A DNA stretch of 14,906 bases from Larix sibirica (taxonomy: Eukaryota > Streptophyta > Pinopsida > Pinales > Pinaceae), in NCBI GenBank assembly GCA_004151065.3, contig NWUY0300008969.1, positions 3,790 through 18,695 on the forward strand, in the 5' to 3' direction. Positions 1 through 7,744 of this stretch are shown one piece after another; the first letter of the stretch is position 1; each line of letters begins with the position of its first letter. The position numbers and the translations under genes were made by a program. The notes beneath the pieces were generated by a model. The model saw only the letters and a list, made by a program, of their open reading frames with translations, was not told where the DNA came from and made no database searches.

Positions 1-45
1 CAATACTGATTCACCCCCCCTCTCAGTATTGTTGGATAAACCAAC
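1..45. repeat. Back-to-back hairpins around a C7 tract
   Basis: CAATACTGA (1-9) and TCAGTATTG (23-31) are perfect 9-bp inverted arms enclosing TTCACCCCCCCTC. The base at 31 also begins a second stem, GTTGG (31-35) with CCAAC (41-45), around an ATAAA loop. On the minus strand the first loop reads GAGGGGGGGTGAA. From memory, an AGAGGGGGGGTGAAT core with locus-specific complementary flanks recurs in many plant repeat sequences; I cannot verify that here. The arms are visible directly. The function and parent repeat family are unknown. Confidence 0.7.
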
Positions 46-439
46 AGTAATGAATCTTTTGAGTTGATGATAATGCATGAACTGCTGCAAACCTTTTGCA
101 CAATGTTTTCACATTTATTTGCCGCATGCATCTCTAGTAATTGTTGTGCTTGCTTCATAGATCTGCTGTGCTTGAAGTTTACAGCCAGTCTCTCGCTTTC
201 AGCCTATTTGGTGATTAGGTGCACAACATTTTTACAGAGAATATTTGCAACACAGTGCACCTTCCATCTCATGCCAAGCTGTGTGAAGAAGAAATTGGCT
301 GGTTACTGCCACCAGCCAACTCTTTTCCTTGATGCCCGGTACTTCTAATGCCCTTGCCCCTCAAAACCAAAGCTAATATATGCTCCAAAGGTGCTTAGGC
401 TTGCCCCTTGGCCTCACTGCACCTTCCTCGCTTTTCCTT
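46..439. other. Unrecognised non-coding stretch
   Basis: No recognisable gene or repeat. An open frame at 64-348 (+) encodes 94 residues rich in Cys, Phe and Leu with no domain I recognise, and looks like a chance ORF. An open frame at 380-772 (+) starts here and runs through the 54-bp duplication that follows, so part of its length is simply the repeat being read through. Confidence 0.5.
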
Positions 440-546
440 GCTTCTAGCATGCCTTTCCAGATGCAGGTGAAAGTTGAAACCCTACCAGGGTTTGCTTCTA
501 GCATGCCTTTCCAATTGCTGGTGAACTTGAAACCCTACCAGGGTTT
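440..546. repeat. 54-bp tandem duplication with AAACCCT palindrome
   Basis: Unit 1 (440-493) and unit 2 (494-546) both begin GCTTCTAGCATGCCTTTCCA and both end AAACCCTACCAGGGTTT, a 7-bp inverted repeat with a 3-base centre (477-493 and 530-546). The middles differ by several substitutions and one base of length, so this is an older local duplication. One + frame reads through both copies with the repeated peptide ASSMPFQ, but no protein family is recognised. Confidence 0.85.
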
Positions 547-741
547 GGGGCATGAGTTGCGTGGGAGAGAGGGAGATAGTTGCCTCTCCTCTTCACTTAT
601 CTTCTTACAACCTGCCCATAGGAGGGAATTTTGTGTGTATAAGGTTTACTTTTTATTTTACATATTTTCATCTCTTGAAAATGAAAATTTACCTTGTTTT
701 CTAAAAAAATTAAATTCTTTGAAACAATTGCTACATATTAG

Positions 742-768
742 GAGACAATTGAAGCCTTCAATTGTCTC
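742..768. repeat. Perfect 13-bp palindrome with 1-base centre
   Basis: GAGACAATTGAAG (742-754) is followed by C755 and then by its exact reverse complement CTTCAATTGTCTC (756-768). A perfect 27-base palindrome with a single central base stands out against the decayed surroundings. It directly abuts the hammerhead-like motif at 769-809, so the two may belong to one terminal structure of a retroelement. A direct hairpin RNA would need loop opening because one base cannot close a tight turn. Confidence 0.85.
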
Positions 769-809
769 ATGATGATGATCCTAGAGTAGGGATCGAAACG
801 TCGAGTTTC
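769..809 (+). ncRNA. Degenerate hammerhead-ribozyme-like motif (Penelope-like element type)
   Basis: Visible parts in order: ATGATGA (769-775), matching the hammerhead CUGAUGA core at six of seven positions; one extra T (776); stem II GATCC (777-781) pairing perfectly with GGATC (790-794) across an 8-base loop; then the conserved GAAA (795-798). A short stem III can form from A798-C799 with G805-T806 around GTCGA, giving a UH-type cleavage position at 806-807. Type I minimal hammerheads with very short stem III are known from Penelope-like retroelements, which occur in conifers. A convincing stem I is not seen, core base C3 is A, and there is an extra base before stem II, so the motif is probably inactive. 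It could also be a chance match. Confidence 0.35.
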
Positions 810-840
810 AAACTTTCTAACGCAACTCCTTCTTACTATC

Positions 841-1620
841 AATATCAACACACATACCATGCCATAATAATGTAGATACGACATTTAATTATAGGGAAAG
901 AATGTCATATAAAAAATGAAATGTTATTGTTTCAACCTCAAAACATGTTTTAATTAAATCATTATTAATAAAAATGTCACTTATATAATAATATTTAACA
1001 ACGCAACAAAATGCTATTAAAATGCAAAATGAAAAGAAATGATGTAAGATCGACTAAAACAATGATAAACATGATATTCACTAACTTACAATTTTTCCAA
1101 TATTGACACACATACAATCCCATAATAATATAGGTGCAACACTTAATTATAGGGAAAGAATGTCATATAAAAAATGAAATAATATTATTTCAACCTCAAA
1201 ACATGTTCTAATTATATCTTTATTAATAAAAAAACATCACTTATATACCAATAAAATGTCACAACAAAATTCTATTAAAATGCAAAATGAAAAGAAATTA
1301 TGTAAGGTCGACTAAAACAATGATAAACATGATATTCACTAACTTATAATTTTTCCAATGTCGACACACATACGATTCCATAATAATGTAGATACGACAC
1401 TTAATAGGGAAAGAATGTCATATAAAAAATGAAATGTTATTATAATGTCATAATGAAATGTTTTAATTATATCATTATTAATAAAAGTGTCACTTCTATA
1501 ACAATAAAATGACACAACAAAATGATATTAAATGAAAAATGAACACAAATTATGCAAGGTTGACAATGATAAAACTGATACACATTGACTTAATTTTTTC
1601 CAATATCGACACACATATTA
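841..1620. repeat. 258-bp tandem repeat array, about three copies
   Basis: The landmark AATAT(T/C)GACACACAT or close variants recurs at 841, 1099, 1357 and 1602, giving periods of 258, 258 and 245 bp. Each unit then has CCATAATAAT, a (T)TAATAGGGAAAGAATGTCATATAAAAAATGAAAT block, an ATTATTAATAAAA block, and AAAATGAAAAGAAAT followed by a GTCGACTAAAACAATGATAAACATG-like end. Unit 3 is shortened and the fourth unit breaks off near 1620. The units carry no open frame of note. The array looks like a small satellite or the tandem portion of a transposon UTR. Confidence 0.9.
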
Positions 1621-2534
1621 CATGAAATGCGCTAAAAAAGGGAATGTCGAAAGATGCTAATTTGACATGAAATTTGTGTTGCATCCTTATTGTCTTTGAT
1701 AATATACCTTTCAGTGTTTTTCTATACTTAAAACACATAGGTGTGTGTTAACTGAATAGGCACTGATGTGTGTTAACATAAGATGCACTGATGCGCATGA
1801 AGACAAAATGCATCAATAATGAAATTTTGATTTTCTTGTAATGACTTAAATTGAAATGTTGCAACACAGTGTACATGTTCAATGGCATGGGTGTGCTAAA
1901 TTGTGAAGAAACACCGTATATAAGTAGGGAAGGATCCCCCATTGTGGATTGAGCAAAATTACAAGAATATGGGGTAGGAGGTGGCACCTTTAATGGATTC
2001 TAAAGGGAATATATAGGCTTATACTCTTTAGCACTCGGATCCAATTGAACAAAATTGTTATGCAGCCATTGTTTCTACAACTACCCATGAATTTGCATCC
2101 ATCATCCTACACACAAAGCGTGATTCAACATCAGTTTATTTTCTTGGTCAAACTCAGGAACTTCCTAATCAAATTCATCCACATTCTCTTAACTATTATA
2201 CTCATAAGATATATGGATGCTCTTGTTCTTTCCTACATTCTCCACGACTTCCCCCTCATTATCGCTTCCTATTTCCTACACCACAATGAAATAAAAATAA
2301 ACATAATTTTTAGACCGAACTAAAAAGTTCAGACAAGCCCTTACCAACAGACATCCTTCGAATAAATTTAAACCTCCATTGCCCAAGCAGTAGCATAGCA
2401 TTACACAAATAATTTTGCACCATTTACCAAAAACCTAAACTCCAAAATGTCAATCCACAACCAACAAAACGAAAAGAATTCTATCATAATTTGCATTGAC
2501 AAAATTTCTAATACAAATTAAACCATTTGAAAAT
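1621..2534. other. AT-rich intergenic stretch without recognised gene
   Basis: Open frames on the minus strand at 1550-1738 and 1748-1987, and on the plus strand at 2045-2323, are short, lack family resemblance and show no coding context. The last encodes a hydrophobic peptide but sits in AT-rich DNA where such peptides arise by chance. The only structure seen is the 25-bp duplication at 1743-1792. Confidence 0.5.
1743..1792. repeat. 25-bp tandem duplication with GCACTGAT motif
   Basis: Two units, 1743-1767 and 1768-1792, share GTGTGTTAAC at the start and GCACTGAT at the end and differ in the middle. The second unit runs into GCACTGATGC (1785-1794), the first member of a motif series that continues at 3068-3810. 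Confidence 0.8.
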
Positions 2535-2681
2535 CTAAAAAAGGATAAAAATAACGAGAAAACATAGGCTAAAAACAATAAACTTCAAAAGAAGATGAAT
2601 AATTGTATACATACCTCTAGAAATGAATGCCTCCCTAACAAAAATTTTCCCACCATGTTGATGAATCGGCTTATCCTGCAT

Positions 2682-3850
2682 TTATCCCATGTTTACTTGG
2701 ATCTGAATCAGCCTACTTATTGGTGCCTGTGATCATGAAATATTTCATGTTGGCTCCTTTTGAGATTGCATACATTGATGTGGATTTCTACAATTTGGCT
2801 ACAGAGGAGGCCACCTTAACTAATGATCATGCACATCCTAAAAGATAATTTGAGACGAATATACCATTTTCTATTCAAACATAAATTTAGATAACTTTTT
2901 TAGCATAATAGTGCATTTACCAAAATAATATGTCCCAGTGCGTTTAAAATGACTACAAGCATTGGGGTGGCGCATTAAAAACCGCACCATGTATGAACAT
3001 CTGCTAACTAAATTATCTCCTATCTTTTTTAGTGTATATTTCCATATGGATTTTTAAATATTATTGAACCGATGCATTTAGTATAGTATATTGCACCGAT
3101 GCTTCCATTTCTGAATGGCGCACTAGTTACCGAAAAAATTATAATACATCCCAACATGGAAATCCTTTTTATATGTTTATTTTTGTGTTATGCCTATCAG
3201 ATGCGCTATCTGATATGTAGTGCACCAGTGCAATATAACTTGAAGTGCACCAGAAGAAGAAAAAAAACACCATTTTTTTACAATTGAAAATATGAGCAGG
3301 AATTTATTTTTTGAAAAAGTAATTCATAAAGTGTTTTAAAAACTTAAAACCTAATCACTATTTCATTATTTTGCCAAAATTTTCAGGGAAATTTGTTACT
3401 ATTTGTGTTCCTATTAAGATTTAAATTTTTATTATCATGTATTCCCCTTTTTTATGTGGCTACAAAATTTCACCTTAGGGTTTATCTCCCTCTATCACTT
3501 GACAAGTAGGGATTTTCATTTTATGAACTTTAGATTTAATGGGTTTGTGATCCTCTAGATAAGTTGTTTGGAATGTGATGCAAGGGGACCACTTATTGCA
3601 TGATTGGATCCCAAACCCTATCGGACCTGTTATTTTTTTTAAATGCTTTTGGTGTTTCCAGTGCATTATGTTTTAGTATAAAGCACCAGTGCGCTTATGT
3701 TATATGTGCACTGTTTCGCAGCGAAATTTTTTTTAAAACATTTGCACAAAAAACAATGTGTTAATTACATTAAGATGCACCTATGCTTTTTAATCAACAT
3801 AACGCACTGGAAAATGCGGTGATATAATTTTTAGTCTATGTCGTGGCATA
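2682..3850. other. AT-rich stretch with recurring GCAC(C/T)(A/G)(A/G)TGC motif and small hairpins
   Basis: No gene is seen. The stretch has GCACCGATGC at 3093-3102, GCACCAGTGC at 3222-3231 and again at 3683-3692, with partial forms at 2934, 3068, 3245, 3658, 3706, 3776 and 3802. Hairpins include TATCAGAT (3195-3202) with ATCTGATA (3208-3215) around GCGCT, and TTTCGC-A-GCGAAA at 3714-3726. Two ACCGATGC copies at 3068 and 3095 are 27 bp apart. Short open frames at 3099-3287 (+) and 3475-3666 (-) have no recognisable product. Confidence 0.55.
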
Positions 3851-5259
3851 GAATGTTATTTTTGTATTTTTCTTAGTTTAGGCCGTACATAACCCCATAA
3901 TAAAAATTTATAAAATATACTTTATTTTTTCTAAAGTTTAAATAAAAATTAGTAAACCTTTTTTAATGTTATTTTTTTATTTTCTATTGGTGCTCACTGA
4001 AATTTTTTCATGCAAATAATTCAAAAATCACATTGGATATTACATCATCTATTAATTTTTTTATTAGTGGTTATCCATATTTTTTAAATAAAAATAATTA
4101 ATTATATTGCATCATCATTAATGTTGATTTAAGGCTTACATCAGTCAAACTTTGTGGTGAAATCAGCGCATTCCTAGCAGCAAATTTACGACAAATTTAC
4201 CATACCTATTTTTATCTGAAAATTATGTGATTTATATCATGTAAAATATATTTAATAGATTTTATATTGAATGGTACACGTTTTATATTGATAAAAAAGT
4301 GTGATAAGGATTCAAGTAATAATAATTCCAATCGGCACAATGGCAACACATCCACAAAAGAGAAGAAGGCAAGTTCTTTGTAATTTCTATATGAAATTAA
4401 TATGTTTGAATTGTATGTAAGTTTAAAATATGTACTGGTTCATATGTGTCATTCAAAGCCAAAAAATGAGGAAGATCGATAAGATTGTTTGCAATCTAAG
4501 TGCAAAAGAGCGTAAAACCTTGATATTTGATAACATGTTTCAAACAATCCATTTCACATATGCTTAATGTTTTGTAGGGACTGACAACAAGGGAATGGGA
4601 TGTCAAACTAAGAAAATAAAAATTATGGAAGATGCAAATGATGATCAATTGGTCCTTAGCTCATTTGGAGTGGTATTGGAAGTTAATGAAAGAGGAGAGA
4701 CTTTTATAAAACTATGAGGGATATAGTGGAAAGAACGTATAGACGTATTTTCCACTTACAGTACAGAAATCAATCAAATGATTCCAAGAACTAGGTTATA
4801 TCTAAACTACATGAAGTGGTTCCATAGCAATGGTCATTGAGACAAGTCAGACTTGAAATTGCAAAAACATTCAACAACAAAAAATAATCATTCAAAAAGC
4901 AATATTCCTAAACATGCTTTTCTAAAATATGTATAAACTACTACAAAGTATTTCTTTATTAATATTAATTATGCCATATTTATTTTTCATATTAGTATAA
5001 AAATAGTTTATTGTCATATTAATTTTTCAGGAAGATTATGAAAATCTCAAAGGATNNGGGGACCAACTAGGTAGGAGTAAGGTCCAACACTTGTTAGGAG
5101 GTAGCGCCATTAGGTTCTGCATGGCGTTACGACATGAAGACGTGAAATGGCACTCAAAGTGGGACTTTGAGGTATAACAAGAATATTATACCTTTGAAGG
5201 TTGGTACAAAACTCTTTCAATAGAAATAAAGAAATATGCACCCTTGGATTAAACTATTA
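3851..5259. other. AT-rich stretch, unrecognised; possible decayed 5' part of the Gypsy element
   Basis: 3851-4330 is very AT-rich with no structure beyond A/T runs. From 4339 short coding-looking fragments appear on the plus strand: MATHPQKRRRQ, then a fragment starting at an ATG near 4466 with KERKTLIFDNMFQTIHFTYA, then a Trp-rich stretch around 4580-4700. Past the NN at 5056-5057 there is a readable segment LGGSAIRFCMALRHEDVKW (about 5094-5150). None matches a family I recognise. Because a Gypsy reverse transcriptase follows in the same orientation, these could be the worn gag/protease region, but that is inference only. Confidence 0.35.
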
Positions 5260-6160
5260 ATCCAAAAAAACCATCGGATGCTAAAATCACATTTTATGTT
5301 CACCGTTCTCCTAGGGTCTCAAAGGTTCCATTCATGAAGAAGTGTGGCGAGATAAGACTATGTGTTGAATTTTGAAACTTGAACATGCCATTGAAAAAAG
5401 AAAAATACGATGTGCTTTCCATGAAGTAGATCCTACAACTAGTCATTGGTTTGGAGATGTTGTCCCTCTTAGATAGATTCTTTGACTACAATCAAGTTCT
5501 AGTTTTAGATCAAGATAAACTCAAGAGTGCATTCATAACTGATCGGGAAACTTATTCTTGTAAAATAATGTCATTTGAACTAATGAATGCAGACAATAAT
5601 TTTAAATGCACAATGGACATTATGTACAAAAGACTCATTAACAAGTGAGTAATCATCTACATGGATGGCATCATGATATTTTATATAGAATTCTTGAAAC
5701 ATTTATTTCATTTGAAACAAATATTTGAGAGATGTAGGAAGTATTAGAATCTATTTAAATCCTAAGAAATGTGTATTTGTTTTCATTGAAGAAAAATTGT
5801 TAGTAAACATTATCTCAAAGGAAGATAAATAGGTAGATTTTGAGTGGATGAAAGGTATAATGTAGATTGCCCCACCGCACAATAAGAAGGCTATGCAATC
5901 ATTTTTTCGAAAGATTAACTTTATGAGGTGATTCATCATTGTTTTTGTATAATAAAAAATTGATCCCTTATAGAAGATGATCAATGAGGATGTGTTCTCC
6001 CAATGGACTAAGGTTGATAGACTGAGTTTCAAAAATATTAAAGTAGCTATTGTTGTCGCCCCACATAACATTTTACCCAATCCTAACATGTATCCTATTT
6101 CATTAAGAATAATAATTAAGGGATGTAAAAGATGCTTTTCTTTGTGAAAATACTTGTTTT
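5260..6160 (+). pseudogene. Broken Ty3/Gypsy pol: reverse transcriptase and RNase H fragment
   Basis: Conceptual translation in shifting frames follows the Gypsy reverse transcriptase from before domain 2 onward: a VPFMKKCGEIRLCVEF segment (family form like VP..KNGEIR.CVDFRNLN), then LLDRFFDYNQVLVLDQDKLK with the first catalytic Asp, SAFITDRETYSCKIMSFELM, MNADNNFKCTMD, and VIIYMDGIMIF where the family has YMDD. LNPKKCVF, ISKE, KKAMQSFFRKINFMR and QWTKVDRLSFKNIKVAI then cover the thumb/connection and the start of RNase H. Stops occur at several points, including the TGA at 5646 just before the YMDG motif, and there is a frameshift near 5745. The second Asp of the catalytic YMDD pair is lost. 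No integrase is seen downstream. It is a dead retrotransposon remnant; family identity is firm, but the lineage within Gypsy is not assigned. Confidence 0.9.
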
Positions 6161-6438
6161 TTTTATTGGCTAGAATTTGCCACATGCTTTTGGAAACATT
6201 GTATTTTATTCCAAAGAAGGTGGGTGGATCAACTAATGAAAAATAGTTTAGTAAAAAATATTAAAATTAAAATGATTTTAGACAAAACAGTTTGGTTTAT
6301 CAAGATAAGTAACTTACATTTAACCCACTGTTAACATCCTCAAGTTAGTTTACTTTTTCATTGTTGTTATTAGGATAGATTAACAATCTTCTGGTAGACT
6401 GAGCTAATTTTTTGATATTGATTAGAATTTAAATAACA

Positions 6439-6684
6439 ATGTCACATAAGAACAACTCCCTCAAAAAGGAGAATAAACAATTTGAAGAAGAATAACAACA
6501 AGAATATTCTCAAACAACCAATGAAGAAATTAGACTTGAGCCTCCCAATACTTTTTCATCTGAGTATTTGTCTCAGGATGGAGTTAAAAAAATGACACAA
6601 CAATTCTCAAACATGACAGAGATGATTGTTCCTCTGGTGAAAAAAGGAGGGGAGGAGGAGGAGGAGGAGGAGGAGGATGATTAA
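6439..6684 (+). pseudogene. Small broken ORF with acidic Glu/Asp C-terminus
   Basis: A frame opens at ATG 6439 (MSHKNNSLKKENKQFEEE), is cut by TAA at 6493-6495, and then stays open for 62 codons to TAA 6682-6684. The second part contains EEIRLEPPNTFSSEYLSQDG and MTQQFSNMTEMIVPLVKKGG and ends in eight Glu and two Asp residues. The Glu run is encoded by a (GGA)9 repeat. The peptide is hydrophilic and has no recognised domain. It follows the Gypsy pol fragment in the same orientation and may be the C-terminal end of a retroelement polyprotein or a separate relic. It could be a chance frame, though the stretch after the stop is long for AT-rich DNA. Confidence 0.35.
6651..6677. repeat. (GGA)9 microsatellite
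   Basis: Nine uninterrupted GGA triplets, read as GAG codons in the frame that ends at 6684. Slippage at this repeat would lengthen or shorten the acidic tail without shifting frame. Confidence 0.95.
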
Positions 6685-7744
6685 GCATGTCATCAATTTT
6701 TCAAAAAATATACTACTTATTTCAGTGTGCTTTCTTTCTATCTTGGCAGCTATTGCATCCTCCTTTGAAAGGTTGGTTTTGTAATATGTTTATGAACATT
6801 AATGTAATTGTTACTAGAAACTTGTTCATAGAAACATCTAATTTTTGTATATTATCTCTCTAATTTAATAGAATTCTGCTCAAAGAAAGAGCTTGCTTTG
6901 TATATTGTTGTTATAAAAAAAATAATGTATCATTGGGTCCACACTGTCCTACAAGTCATGGTTTTCCTAAAAAAAAAATCCAGGTTCACATTCTTAGTCT
7001 ACATGATCTATCCTCAAACACAAGCACAATGACTCTAGTTCATGAAAAAATTGTCATTTATTGGAGACACTCAACCATCACTTTTACCCAATAAAAGAAT
7101 TACAAATTTGGATTTTTTGGCAAAACATAAGTTTTTATGAGTGGAATTAAAATAATGGATTTGCAATTAGGGTTTTAATAGGTAAACACACACTCTACAA
7201 TTTGAATCATTGAATTTGGCTTTGTATTGAAGGTTGTGTGTGCATTTTAGTGAAGCTAGCCAAAATTGCCTTGGTTCACTAAAATGCATACCCAGGCTTT
7301 ATTCTTTGTCAATTTGAGTGAATCAAATAGGAGAGTGTCTTTTTTTTTCATTCCTCACCCTCCAAATTTTAATATTTCTAATTTGTGCCTTAAAAGTTTC
7401 CCTCTTAGATTTCCTTGAGCATGTGTAATCTTCCATTGGCATCCATTTATAAATGAAAAGAATAGGTATGTATCCAATTTGGTAGAATCAGTTCATAGAT
7501 AAATAGGCCCATAAATGTGTAATTGTGTCCCATACAAATTTTATACCTAGGGTGTACTTAGTTTGGCTCGGTTGTGCATTTTTGTGCTGAGTATGAAAAA
7601 ATGACAAATAGAATGCTATTTTGGTAGACATGGATTTCACTATAGATGATTCATTCTACATAAATTAGTAGAATATGTTGTAGAAAATGTTGCTATATCC
7701 ATGTTATATTATTCTTGATTCCATAAACCATTAGCTACAGGACA
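6685..7744. other. Non-coding stretch between the Gypsy relic and the LINE
   Basis: AT-rich, with poly-A and poly-T runs (6967-6978, 7340-7349), no open frame of note and no domain I recognise. The only clear structure is the inverted repeat at 7241-7288. Part of it may be the 3' untranslated region or LTR of the Gypsy element, but no TG...CA ends could be placed. Confidence 0.5.
7241..7288. repeat. 14-bp perfect inverted repeat, 20-base spacer
   Basis: TGCATTTTAGTGAA (7241-7254) and TTCACTAAAATGCA (7275-7288) are exact reverse complements. The 20-base spacer itself holds CCAA...TTGG. The whole could fold as a hairpin RNA or be the contracted ends of a small inverted-repeat transposon. No flanking target-site duplication is evident. 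Confidence 0.85.

Noticed and set aside
380-772. 130-residue plus-strand open frame
   Set aside because: It reads through the 54-bp duplication and ends inside the palindrome/ribozyme-like motif. No domain or coding context supports it as a gene.
841-1620. CRISPR-like array
   Set aside because: The units are 258 bp direct repeats with no unique spacers, in a plant-type genome.
3099-3287. 62-residue plus-strand hydrophobic frame
   Set aside because: It crosses the GCAC motif cluster and a hairpin in AT-rich DNA, and its composition is that of chance translation.
4339-4420. Basic MATHPQKRRRQ peptide as a first exon
   Set aside because: The splice signals around it are weak and the next fragments do not join in frame into a recognisable protein.
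5751-6185. 144-residue minus-strand open frame
   Set aside because: It lies antisense to the recognisable Gypsy reverse transcriptase/RNase H relic, so it is a shadow frame.
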